A stretch of 64,000 nt of DNA, taken from assembly GCF_004923315.1 (NCBI RefSeq), contig NZ_CP039642.1, forward strand, positions 62,001 through 126,000, written 5' to 3'. The DNA comes from Azospirillum sp. TSA2s. GTDB lineage: Bacteria; Pseudomonadota; Alphaproteobacteria; Azospirillales; Azospirillaceae. A program made the position numbers and the translations under genes. The notes beneath the pieces are model-generated. The model was not told where the DNA came from. It saw nothing but the letters and a program-made list of their open reading frames with translations, and did not search any database. Of the stretch, positions 17,548 through 26,032 are shown piece after piece; the first letter of the stretch is position 1, and every line of letters begins with the position of its first letter.

Positions 17548-19935
17548 ATGAGCACGACCACCGCGCCGAGCAAGATCGTCGTCAACGCCTACGGCCAGTC
17601 CCAGGATGGCGTCGCGCCGCATTTCAAGCTGCTGGTGGATGGTCAGGAGGTCGGGTCGGCCAATGCGGCCGCCACCTCGTCGAAGGCATACAGCTTCACC
17701 GCCGACCTTGCGGCGAACACCGCGCATACGGTCCAGGTCGTCTACGACAACGACACCGTGAACGCCGCCAATCGCGACCTCTATGTTCAGTCGATCGAGG
17801 TGAACGGCAACACGCTGAAGCCGACCGACGCCATCTATGAGCGCCATGACGATGCCGCCCCGGCGCCGACCCAGGCCGGCCAGGAAGCCATGTGGTGGGA
17901 CGGCGCGCTGACCTTCAAGACCCCCGCCGGCCATTACGCCGCCCCGGTGGCCGCCGCCCCGGCCGCCCCCACCACGGCCCCGGCCGCCGGCACCGCGCAG
18001 AACGTCATCACCGTGAACGCCGCCGGCGATGCGGCGGGCGGCGAAGGCGCGCACTTCACCGTGCTGGTCGACGGCAAGGCGATCGGCGAGGGCACGGCCA
18101 CCAGCCCGGACGCCAAGGACTACACGTTCACCGCCGATCTGGCGCAGGGCACCGCCCATGCGGTCGAGGTGAAGTACGACAACGACGCCGTCATCGGCGG
18201 CAGCGACCGCAACCTGTATGTCCACAGCGTCGGCGTCGACGGCAAGACCGTGGCGGCCACCGATGCCGCCATGTCGGTCCACCGCACGGCGGACGGCGCC
18301 GAGCTGGGCGCCACCAGCGACCTCTATTGGGACGCCACGCTGACCGCCAAGCTGGACGCCAGCCATTTCGCGGCCACCGGCAGCAGCACGGGCGGCTCGA
18401 CCGGCGGCTCCGCCGATGCGGGCAAGGGCGGCAGCAGCACGGGTGGGTCGACTGGCGGCTCCACTGGCGGCTCCACGGGCGGTTCGACGGGCGATGCCTC
18501 GCTGTCGCTGAAGGTCGGCAACGTCACGACGTCCGATCCGGGCATGGTGCAGAGCAGCGGCTCGATCAACGGCTTCCTGCACACCAACGGCAACCAGATC
18601 GTCGATGAAAGCGGCAACAACGTCCGCCTGACCGGCGTGAACTGGTTCGGCGGCGAGGGCTACAACTATGTGCCCGCCGGCCTGTGGGCCGACAGCTACC
18701 AGGGCCACATCGACAGCATGAAGGGCCTGGGCTTCAACGTCATCCGCCTGACCTGGGCCGACGACATGTTCGACAGCGAGGCCGTGACCAACGGCATCGA
18801 CTACTCGAAGAACCCGGACCTGAAGGGGCTGTCCCGTCTGCAGGTCTATGACAAGGTCATCGATTACGCCGGCAAGGTCGGCATGAAGGTGATCCTCGAC
18901 CACCACCGCAACGACGGCGGCGCCGGCACCAACGAGCATGGGCTGTGGTACACCGCCAACAACCCGGAATCGAAGGTGATCGAGAACTGGAAGATGCTGG
19001 CCAAGCATTATGCCGGCAACGACGCGGTGATCGGCGCCGACCTGCACAACGAGCCCAGCGTCACCGCCACCTGGGGCGACGGCAACCAGGCCACCGACTG
19101 GGCCGCGGCGGCCGAGCGCATCGGCAACTCGATCCAGACCGTCAACAAGGATTGGCTGCTGCTGGTCGAGGGCACGGAGTGGAGCAGCACGCTGGCCGGC
19201 GTGAAGAACCATCCCATCGAGTTCGACGTGCCGAACAAGCTGGTCTATTCGCCGCACGCCTATGGCCAGAGCGTCGGCAACTTCAGCTGGCTGAACGACC
19301 CGGCCTATCCGAACAACCTGCCGGCCCAGTATGACGGCATGTGGGGCTTCATCTATAAGAACAACATCGCCCCGGTCCTGATCGGCGAGTTCGGCGGCCA
19401 GATGAACAGCGCGGCCGAGCAGACCTGGGCCAACGCCTTCGTCAAGTACATGAACGGCGACTGGAACCTGGACGGCAAGAGCGACCTGCCGGCCGGCCAG
19501 CAGGGCATGAACTGGACCTATTGGGCCTGGACCCCGGAATCGGGCGACGTCGGCGGCCTGCTGGAGAAGGACTACAAGACCATCGATCCGACCAAGATGA
19601 ACATCATCAAGGCGGGTCTGGCGTCCAGCTCCGGCCACTCCGGTTCGGTGCCGGGCAGCGACGAGGCGGTCTTCACCGTTCAGCTGGCCAAGGCGGTCAC
19701 CACCGCCACCACCATCGACTACTCGACCGAGGACGGCACCGCCAAGGCCGGCAGCGACTACACCGCCGCCCACGGCAGCCTGACCTTCCAGCCGGGCGAG
19801 ACCAGCAAGACGGTCTCTGTCCACATCAACGGCGACAACGCCACCGAGGGCACGGAGAACTTCCTGCTGCACCTGACCCACGGCACCGCCAACCTCGGCA
19901 CCGCCACGGGCTACATCACCGACCACGCGGCGTAA
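17548..19935 (+). CDS. GH5 glycanase with two CBM60-like modules and a Calx-beta domain
   Basis: A 795-residue multidomain glycoside hydrolase. CBM60-like modules lie at about 8-130 and 152-275 (VYDNDTVNAANRDLYVQSI; KYDNDAVIGGSDRNLYVHSV), followed by a Gly/Ser/Thr repeat linker (278-316). The GH5 barrel (about 335-690) has GVNWFGGE, the acid/base Glu in DLHNEP (about E502) and the nucleophile Glu in IGEFGG (about E614). A Calx-beta domain closes it (about 700-795; YSTEDGTAKAGSDYTA). It probably cleaves beta-1,4-glucan, mannan or xylan. No Sec signal peptide is present, so export would need another route such as type I secretion. A good hairpin terminator follows. Confidence 0.88.
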   Translation: MSTTTAPSKIVVNAYGQSQDGVAPHFKLLVDGQEVGSANAAATSSKAYSFTADLAANTAHTVQVVYDNDTVNAANRDLYVQSIEVNGNTLKPTDAIYERHDDAAPAPTQAGQEAMWWDGALTFKTPAGHYAAPVAAAPAAPTTAPAAGTAQNVITVNAAGDAAGGEGAHFTVLVDGKAIGEGTATSPDAKDYTFTADLAQGTAHAVEVKYDNDAVIGGSDRNLYVHSVGVDGKTVAATDAAMSVHRTADGAELGATSDLYWDATLTAKLDASHFAATGSSTGGSTGGSADAGKGGSSTGGSTGGSTGGSTGGSTGDASLSLKVGNVTTSDPGMVQSSGSINGFLHTNGNQIVDESGNNVRLTGVNWFGGEGYNYVPAGLWADSYQGHIDSMKGLGFNVIRLTWADDMFDSEAVTNGIDYSKNPDLKGLSRLQVYDKVIDYAGKVGMKVILDHHRNDGGAGTNEHGLWYTANNPESKVIENWKMLAKHYAGNDAVIGADLHNEPSVTATWGDGNQATDWAAAAERIGNSIQTVNKDWLLLVEGTEWSSTLAGVKNHPIEFDVPNKLVYSPHAYGQSVGNFSWLNDPAYPNNLPAQYDGMWGFIYKNNIAPVLIGEFGGQMNSAAEQTWANAFVKYMNGDWNLDGKSDLPAGQQGMNWTYWAWTPESGDVGGLLEKDYKTIDPTKMNIIKAGLASSSGHSGSVPGSDEAVFTVQLAKAVTTATTIDYSTEDGTAKAGSDYTAAHGSLTFQPGETSKTVSVHINGDNATEGTENFLLHLTHGTANLGTATGYITDHAA

Positions 19936-19954
19936 CGCCGGGCGGTTGACGCAG

Positions 19955-19997
19955 AAAAGGGCCGGTCCGCGTCGAAAGGCGCGGGCCGGCCCTTTTT
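19955..19997 (+). terminator. Intrinsic terminator after the GH5 gene
   Basis: AAAAGGGCCGGTCCGCG pairs with CGCGGGCCGGCCCTTTT (one mismatch) and ends in TTTTT. The A-run on the other strand would let it also stop transcription of higA from the opposite side. Confidence 0.85.
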
Positions 19998-20001
19998 GTG
20001 T

Positions 20002-20376
20002 TCAGGCGGCCCGCATCAGGTCGTAGGGCTGGATCAGGATTTCCGCCGGGATGCGCAGCTCTTCCGACAAGCGGCGGATCATTGACAGCGACAGGGCGCG
20101 GCGGCGGTTGAGGACTTCCGAAACGCGGCCGCTGGAGCCGATGATCGGTTCCAGATCGGCGCGCGTCAGACCGCGCTGTTCCATCATGAACTCGATGGCG
20201 GTGATCGGATCGGCCGGCGGCATCGGGTGGTGGCGCCGTTCGTACGCTTCGACCAGCGTCATCAGGAGGTCCAGGCGGTCACCGTCGGGCGTGTCGGGTT
20301 CCGCATCCCACAAGGCTTCGATGTCGGCGAGCGCCGCGCGGAAGTCGGCATCGGTCTTGATCGGTTTCAGCTCCAT
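20002..20376 (-). CDS. higA: HigA-type antitoxin
   Basis: A 124-residue XRE-type antitoxin. The N-terminal region (ADFRAALADIEALWDAEP, then GDRLDLLMTLVEAYE) is the HigA toxin-neutralising part. Residues about 60-110 are the helix-turn-helix (FMMEQRGLTRADLEPIIGSS, then VSEVLNRRRALS). Its ATG overlaps the higB stop by one base (TGATG), giving translational coupling. HigA neutralises the HigB RNase and represses the operon, probably at the paired inverted repeats upstream (20701-20742). Confidence 0.9.
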   Translation of the reverse strand: MELKPIKTDADFRAALADIEALWDAEPDTPDGDRLDLLMTLVEAYERRHHPMPPADPITAIEFMMEQRGLTRADLEPIIGSSGRVSEVLNRRRALSLSMIRRLSEELRIPAEILIQPYDLMRAA

Positions 20377-20684
20377 CAGATGCTCTCCAGTCTGCCCGAG
20401 CGGTTCAGTTCGTCATATTCGACATGCGTTCCGACGAACCGGACGTACACCATGCGCCATTTATATTTCACCGCGACCACAAGCCGGTATTTGTTGCCGG
20501 CAATGTTAAAGACCACCCGGTCTCCGACGAAGCTGGCGCTGCGGAACTGGTCCTTGAGCTGTGCCGGCCCGGTCCAATCCGCCCGCTCCACCACCGCGTA
20601 CCATTGGGTCAGCGGCTCCCGGCTATCGGCCCGGCCGGGCCGTTCCCAATGCTCGCGGAGCATCTTGTAGGCGATGATTCTCAT
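20376..20684 (-). CDS. higB: HigB-type toxin (mRNA interferase)
   Basis: A 102-residue toxin of the HigB/RelE-like fold, toxin-first as usual for higBA. Family features are the N-terminal MRIIAYKMLREHWE, the core SASFVGDRVVFNIAGNKYRL and the C-terminal VYVRFVGTHVEYDEL. Such toxins cleave mRNA on the ribosome; here the module would help keep the replicon. The ATG at 20684 is chosen because it matches the family start; an upstream in-frame codon at 20720 lies within the operator region. Confidence 0.9.
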   Translation of the reverse strand: MRIIAYKMLREHWERPGRADSREPLTQWYAVVERADWTGPAQLKDQFRSASFVGDRVVFNIAGNKYRLVVAVKYKWRMVYVRFVGTHVEYDELNRSGRLESI

Positions 20685-20700
20685 GGTGCCATTGTAGCGC

Positions 20701-20742
20701 CTCCCAAAAAGGGAGAACATGAAAATCTCCCAGGATGGGAGA
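20701..20742. promoter_or_regulatory. Twin inverted repeats upstream of higBA
   Basis: CTCCC-AAAAA-GGGAG (20701-20715) and TCTCCCA-GGA-TGGGAGA (20726-20742) share the CTCCCA/TGGGAG half-site and are centred 26 bp apart, 17-58 nt upstream of the higB start. This is the expected place for HigA operators and the promoter. The intervening A-rich DNA could hold the -10 region. Confidence 0.65.
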
Positions 20743-20771
20743 AAAATGTGGGTTGTCCTTCCGCCTTGCCG

Positions 20772-21545
20772 TCACACCAAGCCCCCGATGCCCGGCCACT
20801 CCACCGCCGGATGCCCGGCCAGACGGTCGAGCAGGCGGTCCAGCAGGTCCCAGATCGCCGCGTCATGCACCAGATGGTGGGTCAGCAGGCCGATGGGCTC
20901 GGCGGGGTTGCCCCTGCCCTCTTGGCGGCCCTCGCGGCGGTCGCGCAGTTCGCGGCAGAGGAGGTCCAGCAATCCATCCAACGGGACGGCGGAGCGGGTG
21001 CCGTGCCAGTCGATCAGGTCGAGGTGGGTGTTGACCCAGGCTATGCCGTCTCCACCCTCTGCCCGGCTGGCGGGTGCCGGACCGAAGGCGGAGACGGCGC
21101 GGTAGCCGGCGGCGGACAGGCGGGACGGCATGTCGGCTGCCATGCGGTTCCAGGGCGGGACGAACAGCGGCAGCAGGCGGTCGCCGAACAGGGCGCGCAG
21201 GACCGACAGGCCGCGTTCGGCCTCGGCCTGGCGGATTTCGGCGGGGCGTTCCGGGCCGAACTCGCACTTCTTGGCGCCGGGGGCGGCGTGGTCGGTGTGG
21301 GACCAGCCATGGACCAGCGGGGTGACGTTCGGATGGCCGGCGAGTGCTTGCGCCAGAGAGGGCCCGGCGTCGGCGGGGATGACGGCGAGGCCGAGCGGGA
21401 TGCCGGCCTGGGCGCAGCGATGCAGCAGCCGGTCGAGTTGCGGGCTGGCGGCGATTGCGTCGTCGTCGCGCAGCCAGAGGGAACAGCGGCGGCCGAGATC
21501 GGTCCAGCGCGCCAGTTCGTCTTCCACCACGGTCCAGTTGGTCAT
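20772..21545 (-). CDS. Polysaccharide deacetylase-like protein
   Basis: A 257-residue protein with a NodB-like fold. The metal-site Asp motif (WLRDDDAI, about 24-31), the paired His motif (LVHGWSHTDH, about 77-86), and a later segment (VPPWNRMA) match the deacetylase order. It probably removes N- or O-acetyl groups from a sugar intermediate. No signal peptide is seen, so it would act in the cytoplasm on the product of the neighbouring glycosyltransferases. It is the last gene of the overlapping glycan operon: its start overlaps the preceding stop by 4 nt. Confidence 0.8.
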   Translation of the reverse strand: MTNWTVVEDELARWTDLGRRCSLWLRDDDAIAASPQLDRLLHRCAQAGIPLGLAVIPADAGPSLAQALAGHPNVTPLVHGWSHTDHAAPGAKKCEFGPERPAEIRQAEAERGLSVLRALFGDRLLPLFVPPWNRMAADMPSRLSAAGYRAVSAFGPAPASRAEGGDGIAWVNTHLDLIDWHGTRSAVPLDGLLDLLCRELRDRREGRQEGRGNPAEPIGLLTHHLVHDAAIWDLLDRLLDRLAGHPAVEWPGIGGLV

Positions 21546-22699
21546 GACGTCTTCTCCGCCAGCAGGGTTTCGACGATCTCCACGCTGCGCGCCGCACCGG
21601 CCAGCGAGGCGGGGCTGAGCGGCGGGATGCGGGCGCCCAGCACGGACTGTAACGCCTGGGCGAGGCTGTCGGGCGTGAGGTCGGCCTCGCGCAGGGTGGC
21701 GATGCCGGGCTGGCGGGCCAGGATGGCGGCGCGGATGGTCTGTTCGACCTCCTTGCCGTCCTCGAAGGGGCAGAAGACGCTGGGGACGCCGGCGGTCAGG
21801 CAGTCCAGCGCGGTGTTGTAGCCGCAGCGGCCGACGGCGGCGGATGCCCGGCCCAGCAGGGCGCGGAAGTCGGGGCGCACCGGCTCCACCAGCAGGCGGT
21901 CGGCCGGGGCCATGGCGCGCAGCCGGTCGGCCAGCGCCGCGTCGCCCTTCGCCACCAGCAGGCGCCAGCGCCGCGGCAGGGCGCCGGAGGCGGCACAGAG
22001 GGCTGCACAGCGGGCCGCGGCCTCGAAGACCGGGCGGCCGACCGGGCCGCCGCCGGCGGTGACCAGGATCTCAGCACTGCCGTCGGTGCCGTCGTCGGGG
22101 ACGGGCGGCGGCGGGACGACGAAGCCGGTGTAGCGCAGCAGCGGGCGCATCGCCGGGGTCAGCGGCCAGCTGTCCTCCAGCGGGATCAGGGTGGGGTCGG
22201 AATGGACCAGAACGCCGTCGTAGAAGCGGAGAAGGCGGTCTTCGGTCTCGGCGACGCGCTTCGGTTTGGAGGGCGGGGCCAGGATGTCGCGGACCGACGC
22301 CAGGGTCAGCGGCGGGCGCGGCAGGGCGCGGGCACGCTCCAGCAGGGTGTCGAACTCGGCGGCGAGGGCGCGGCGGCCGAAGGGGAAGAGTTCGGTGATG
22401 AGAACGTCGGGGCGGAGGCTGTCGAGCAGGCCGGTCAGCATCGCCTGGCGGGCGGCGAAGAGGGCGGCGTCGGCGGGGCGGCCATCAGCGGCCAGCAGGG
22501 TGGCGAAGTCGGCGCCGTCGCTCGCCAGCGGCGGCAGCTGGTGCAGGGTGGCGCCGCTGCTGCCGAGATGGGGGGCGGGACGACCGCCGCTGACCACATC
22601 GACGCTCCAGCCGCGGGCGGCGAAGGCTTCGGCCAGGGCGAGGGCGCGGCTGAGATGGCCGGTGCCGAGCAGATGGGTTACGGCGATCAGGAGCTTCAT
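21542..22699 (-). CDS. Glycosyltransferase, GT-B fold (GT28/MurG-like)
   Basis: A 385-residue GT-B enzyme. The N-terminal domain opens with a glycine-rich loop (HLLGTGHLSRALALAEAF). The C-terminal domain has ILVTAGGGPVG and the donor-binding stretch ASAAVGRCGYNTALDCLTAG with a following VFCPFEDGKEVEQTIRA, as in MurG/MGDG-synthase-like enzymes that use nucleotide sugars. It overlaps its neighbours on both sides by 4 nt (ATGA). A related enzyme lies at 26033-27346. Donor and acceptor are unknown. Confidence 0.82.
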   Translation of the reverse strand: MKLLIAVTHLLGTGHLSRALALAEAFAARGWSVDVVSGGRPAPHLGSSGATLHQLPPLASDGADFATLLAADGRPADAALFAARQAMLTGLLDSLRPDVLITELFPFGRRALAAEFDTLLERARALPRPPLTLASVRDILAPPSKPKRVAETEDRLLRFYDGVLVHSDPTLIPLEDSWPLTPAMRPLLRYTGFVVPPPPVPDDGTDGSAEILVTAGGGPVGRPVFEAAARCAALCAASGALPRRWRLLVAKGDAALADRLRAMAPADRLLVEPVRPDFRALLGRASAAVGRCGYNTALDCLTAGVPSVFCPFEDGKEVEQTIRAAILARQPGIATLREADLTPDSLAQALQSVLGARIPPLSPASLAGAARSVEIVETLLAEKTS

Positions 22700-23451
22700 G
22701 ACAGGCGCTGCCCCTCCCGTGGGCCGGCGGGGTGGAGCGTGCCGTCGTCGGCGAGCGCCATGGCGTAGAGGCGGCCGCGCTTGACCGGAACCGGCGGCGG
22801 GCCGCGGAAGTCCCAGCCCCAGGCGAGCGCCAGGGCGACGCGGATGACGCCGATGTGGGTGACGATGAGGTGGTGGGAATGCGTTTCCGCGGGGACAATC
22901 GCCCTCTCCCGCCCCGGGAGAGGGAGGGGACCCGCGCCGCAGGCGTGGGGAGGGTGAGGGGTGGCGCTAGGATCAGGAAGCGCATGGTTCCTTGGATCAC
23001 CCCTCACCCTTCCCATGCTTTGCATGGGCCCCTTCCCTCTCCCGGGGCGGGAGAGGGAGTCTAGCCACCCAATCAACCGATCCCGCACGTCGGCGGGGCT
23101 TTCGCCGCCCGGGGGGCGGAAGTCCCAGCCCCAATGTTCGAGGTCGCGGTAGCCGCTGGCGGGGTCGGCGCGGAGGTCGTGGCCGCGCCGGCCCTCCCAG
23201 GCGCCCCAATCCATCTCGATCAGGCGGGGGTCGGTGTGGACGGGGCGGTCGTTGCCGAGGATGCGGGCTGTCTCGACGGCGCGCGACAGGGGGCTGGCGT
23301 GCAGGATGGCGTCGCGCCACTCCGCCGGCAGGGTCAGGCGGGCGAGGCGGTCGCGGCCCTCCGGGTCGAGGGGGATGTCGGTGCGGCCCTGGATGCGGCC
23401 CTCGCGGTTCCAGGCGGTGATGCCGTGGCGCAGGAATGCGAGGCGGATCAT
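22696..23451 (-). CDS. Histidine phosphatase carrying an in-frame family B repeat
   Basis: A 251-residue phosphoglycerate-mutase-like histidine phosphatase. The phosphorylated His is in LRHGITAWN (H9), the conserved Arg in SPLSRAVETA (about R56), an acidic residue in EMDWGAWEG, and the second catalytic His in VTHIGVIR (about H199). Residues about 132-185 are encoded by a complete family B repeat (22902-23057, 156 bp = 52 codons) read without a stop. Without it the protein would be about 199 residues, the usual family size. It probably dephosphorylates a sugar phosphate or a similar intermediate of the glycan pathway. Both ends overlap neighbouring genes by 4 nt. Activity depends on the insert being tolerated. 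Confidence 0.85.
   Translation of the reverse strand: MIRLAFLRHGITAWNREGRIQGRTDIPLDPEGRDRLARLTLPAEWRDAILHASPLSRAVETARILGNDRPVHTDPRLIEMDWGAWEGRRGHDLRADPASGYRDLEHWGWDFRPPGGESPADVRDRLIGWLDSLSRPGRGKGPMQSMGRVRGDPRNHALPDPSATPHPPHACGAGPLPLPGRERAIVPAETHSHHLIVTHIGVIRVALALAWGWDFRGPPPVPVKRGRLYAMALADDGTLHPAGPREGQRLS
22902..23057. repeat. Family B repeat, copy 3, inside a coding gene
   Basis: A complete copy, with both outer hairpins and the inner arms, within the histidine phosphatase gene. Its length, 156 bp, is a multiple of three and the reading frame is open throughout, so the gene stays uninterrupted. Confidence 0.93.
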
Positions 23452-24557
23452 GACATCAGTCCGGTCAGCAGGCCGCGCAGGCGCTGGGCCGCCGCCGGCA
23501 GGGCGTGGTGGGCCTCGACATGGGCGCGGGCGCGGTGGCCGAGCGCGTGCAGAGACGACGGATCGGCCAGCAGGGCGGACAGGGCGGCGGCATAGTCCTG
23601 CGCGGTCGGGCCGGTCAGGCGGCCGCCGACGCCGTCGCGGATGACGGTGCCGGTGCCGGCATTGTCGATGGCGAGCACAGGCACGCCGTGGGCCTGGGCC
23701 TCCAGATAGACCATGCCGAAGGCCTCGTTCAGGCCGGGCCAGACCAGCAGGTCGGCGGCGCGGTAATGGGCGGCGAGGTCGGCGGGCGGGCGGGCGCCGA
23801 GGAGACGCACGCGCTGGCCGAAGGGGGCGAAGAGGGCCGAGACCTCCGCCGCCGCCGAGCCGTCGCCGACGATGTCGAGCGTCCAGGGCTGGGCAGCGAG
23901 ACGGGACAGGGAGTCGGCGAGCAGACGGTAGGAGGCGAGCTTGTCGCCAGGGCGCATCATGGCGACGGTCAAAAGCCGGGGCGGAGAAGCGGTTTCGCTG
24001 CGGTCGATAGCGGGCGGCAGGTCGAGGAAAGGCGGCAGCATCGCCACCTGCTGGTCCGGTGGGCCATAGGCCTCCACCGCATGACGGTCGCGGGCGCTGA
24101 CGCAGAGGACGAGGGCGGCCTGCTCGATGGCGGACTCGGCGGCGGCGGCGAAGGCGGACCAGGGGCCGGTCAGGCGCTTGCGGGCGCGGGTGGCCTCCAC
24201 CACGACATAGGGGATGCCGAGGGCGTGGGCGACGGCCGGGCCGATCAGGTCGGGGGCCTTGTAATAGACATGGTAGCTGAGCCACAGCGCCGGGCGCCGC
24301 GCCGGCTCGGCGGCGTAGAGCGACAGCAGGCGGTCGCACTCGGCGGCGGCGGCGGCGGACAGGCGGGCTTGCGCGGCGGGGTCGCCGGCGCCGTCATAGA
24401 CGCGCAGGCCACTCGCCACCTCCACCGGGCCAATCTCCGCCGGGTCAATTGCCTCCAGCGCGCGTAAAATCAGGCGCGCCATCTGACGGTCGCCGGAGGG
24501 GATGGGGTGGTCGACCGGTTTCAGCGGGGCGTAAAAGGCGATCCGGCGAGGGGTCAC
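23448..24557 (-). CDS. Glycosyltransferase family 4 protein
   Basis: A 369-residue GT-B glycosyltransferase. The C-terminal Rossmann domain has LLTVAMMRPGDKLASYRLL, VDIVGDGS-like LDIVGDGSAAAEV and the GT4 donor motif LLVWPGLNEAFGMVYLEAQA, where the E-x7-E pattern (E at NEAFGMVYLE) binds the nucleotide sugar. The N-terminal domain begins RIAFYAPLKPVDHPIPSGDR. It overlaps neighbouring genes by 4 nt at both ends, so translation is probably coupled. Confidence 0.87.
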   Translation of the reverse strand: MTPRRIAFYAPLKPVDHPIPSGDRQMARLILRALEAIDPAEIGPVEVASGLRVYDGAGDPAAQARLSAAAAAECDRLLSLYAAEPARRPALWLSYHVYYKAPDLIGPAVAHALGIPYVVVEATRARKRLTGPWSAFAAAAESAIEQAALVLCVSARDRHAVEAYGPPDQQVAMLPPFLDLPPAIDRSETASPPRLLTVAMMRPGDKLASYRLLADSLSRLAAQPWTLDIVGDGSAAAEVSALFAPFGQRVRLLGARPPADLAAHYRAADLLVWPGLNEAFGMVYLEAQAHGVPVLAIDNAGTGTVIRDGVGGRLTGPTAQDYAAALSALLADPSSLHALGHRARAHVEAHHALPAAAQRLRGLLTGLMS

Positions 24558-25810
24558 GCCGCGGCCTCCTCCAGGCGGCGGACGAGGCGGTCGATGCCGG
24601 CGGTCATGCCGAACTCGGCGCGCAGGCGGTCATGGGCGGCCTCCCCCAACCGCAGGCGGAGCGCCGGGTCGGTGGCGAGCCGTTCCAGCGCGGCGGCAAT
24701 GCCGGGCGGGGTGCCGTCGGTCAGCAGGCCGTGGGTACCGTCGGCGATGAATTCGGGGATGGCGGAGACGGCGGTGGAGAGGATGGCGAGGCGCTGGCTC
24801 GCCGCCTCCATCAGCACGTTGGGCAGGCCGTCGCGGTCGCCGTCGCCGGCCACGACGCTGGTCAGAACGAACAGGTCGGCATGGCGCAACGCCTGGATCA
24901 CCGTCGCCTGATCCTGGGCGCCGCGCCAATCGATGCGGTCGGTCAGGCCGAGCCGCTCGGCCTGGGCGCGCAGGGACTGCTTCAGATCGCCGGAGCCGAT
25001 ATGGACCAGCCGCCAATGCAGCCCGTCCGGCAGCGTCGCCAGCGCGTCGAGCAGCCGGTCATAGCCCTTCTTCTCCACCAGCCGGCCGACCGACAGGATC
25101 TCCACCGCAAGGGTAGGGGTGGAGCCGTCGCGGGCCAGGGCGGTCGCCTCCCGGTCCGGCGGGGCGGGGAAGCGTGAGAGGTCGAGGCCGTGATAGACGA
25201 GGTCGATGCGGCCGGGGTCGGCGGCAAGGCCGCGCAGATGGGCGGCGCCGACGGCGGTGCAGGTGGCGCCGAAGCGGGCGTCGGCCAGCTTCTCGCGCTT
25301 TTCCCACTCCGGCGTCGTCCAGATGTCCTTGGCATGGGCGGAAAAGCCCCAGCCGATGCCGCGGATCGAGGCGGCATAGCGCCCGACCGACGCCGGGGTA
25401 TGGAGGAAATGGGTGTAGAGGAAGGGCACGTCGGCCGGCAGCTCCGCCGCGAGAACCAGGGCTTGCCCGAAGCGGCGGCCCCGGTTGGCGGTGCGGTCGC
25501 GGCTGAGGTCGCGCAGCCAGCCCAGCGCCGTGCGGAGCAGACCGGCCGGGTGGCGGAGGATCAGGCGGCCGAGAGCGCGCAGGACGCGGCCCGGCTCGTC
25601 GCGCAGATATTCCGGCAGGTAATGGACGGGTGCGGTGATGCGGTCGTGCAGGGCATGGCGGCGGCTGTCGGTGGGGTGGCGCAGCGACCAGATCGCCAGT
25701 TCGATGCCGCGCTGCTGCAGGGCCAGAAGCTCCTGCGCGATGAAGGTCTCCGACAGGCGGGGGTAGCCCTTCACCACCACGGCGATTTTCAATGCTTTAC
25801 GAGTCACCAT
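24554..25810 (-). CDS. Glycosyltransferase family 4 protein
   Basis: A 418-residue GT4 enzyme of the colanic-acid/capsule type. Features are the N-terminal KGYPRLSETFIAQELLAL, the central GFSAHAKDIWTT, ILSVGRLVEKKGYDRLLDAL, and the donor site DRDGLPNVLMEAASQRLAIL. KGYPRLSETFI is typical of transferases acting on exopolysaccharide or sugar-lipid intermediates. It is the first gene of the five-gene overlapping block. The ATG at 25810 is used, with a GTG 6 nt upstream as alternative. A 21-bp palindrome (25817-25837) lies just before the start. Confidence 0.87.
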   Translation of the reverse strand: MVTRKALKIAVVVKGYPRLSETFIAQELLALQQRGIELAIWSLRHPTDSRRHALHDRITAPVHYLPEYLRDEPGRVLRALGRLILRHPAGLLRTALGWLRDLSRDRTANRGRRFGQALVLAAELPADVPFLYTHFLHTPASVGRYAASIRGIGWGFSAHAKDIWTTPEWEKREKLADARFGATCTAVGAAHLRGLAADPGRIDLVYHGLDLSRFPAPPDREATALARDGSTPTLAVEILSVGRLVEKKGYDRLLDALATLPDGLHWRLVHIGSGDLKQSLRAQAERLGLTDRIDWRGAQDQATVIQALRHADLFVLTSVVAGDGDRDGLPNVLMEAASQRLAILSTAVSAIPEFIADGTHGLLTDGTPPGIAAALERLATDPALRLRLGEAAHDRLRAEFGMTAGIDRLVRRLEEAAA

Positions 25811-25816
25811 GCACAC

Positions 25817-25837
25817 CGGACGGCATCATGCCGTCCG
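25817..25837. promoter_or_regulatory. 21-bp palindrome before the glycan block
   Basis: CGGACGGCAT-C-ATGCCGTCCG, 10-bp perfect arms, 6 nt upstream of the first GT4 ATG. In RNA it would form a hairpin at the ribosome-binding site; in DNA it could be an operator. No Shine-Dalgarno sequence is visible otherwise. Confidence 0.4.
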
Positions 25838-25895
25838 TTCCCTGGGTGGTTAGGGTAACCGCATATGGAATCAAGATTCCCATGAAAGGGCGTTC

Positions 25896-25978
25896 GTCAT
25901 CCCCGCGAAGGCGGGGATCCAGGAAACTTTCGTGCGAAGTAACTGAAACGGCTGGATTCCCGCCTTCGCGGGAATGAC
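25896..25978. repeat. Family A palindromic repeat, copy 2
   Basis: Inverted relative to copy 1: GTCATCCCCGCGAAGGCGGG on the left and CCCGCCTTCGCGGGAATGAC on the right, 83 bp. It sits between the last glycosyltransferase gene upstream (26033) and the five-gene block. Confidence 0.9.
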
Positions 25979-26032
25979 ATGGTTCCTTGTGTGGGATCAT
26001 AACCGCCAAATGCGATCACCTTGCCTGGATGG

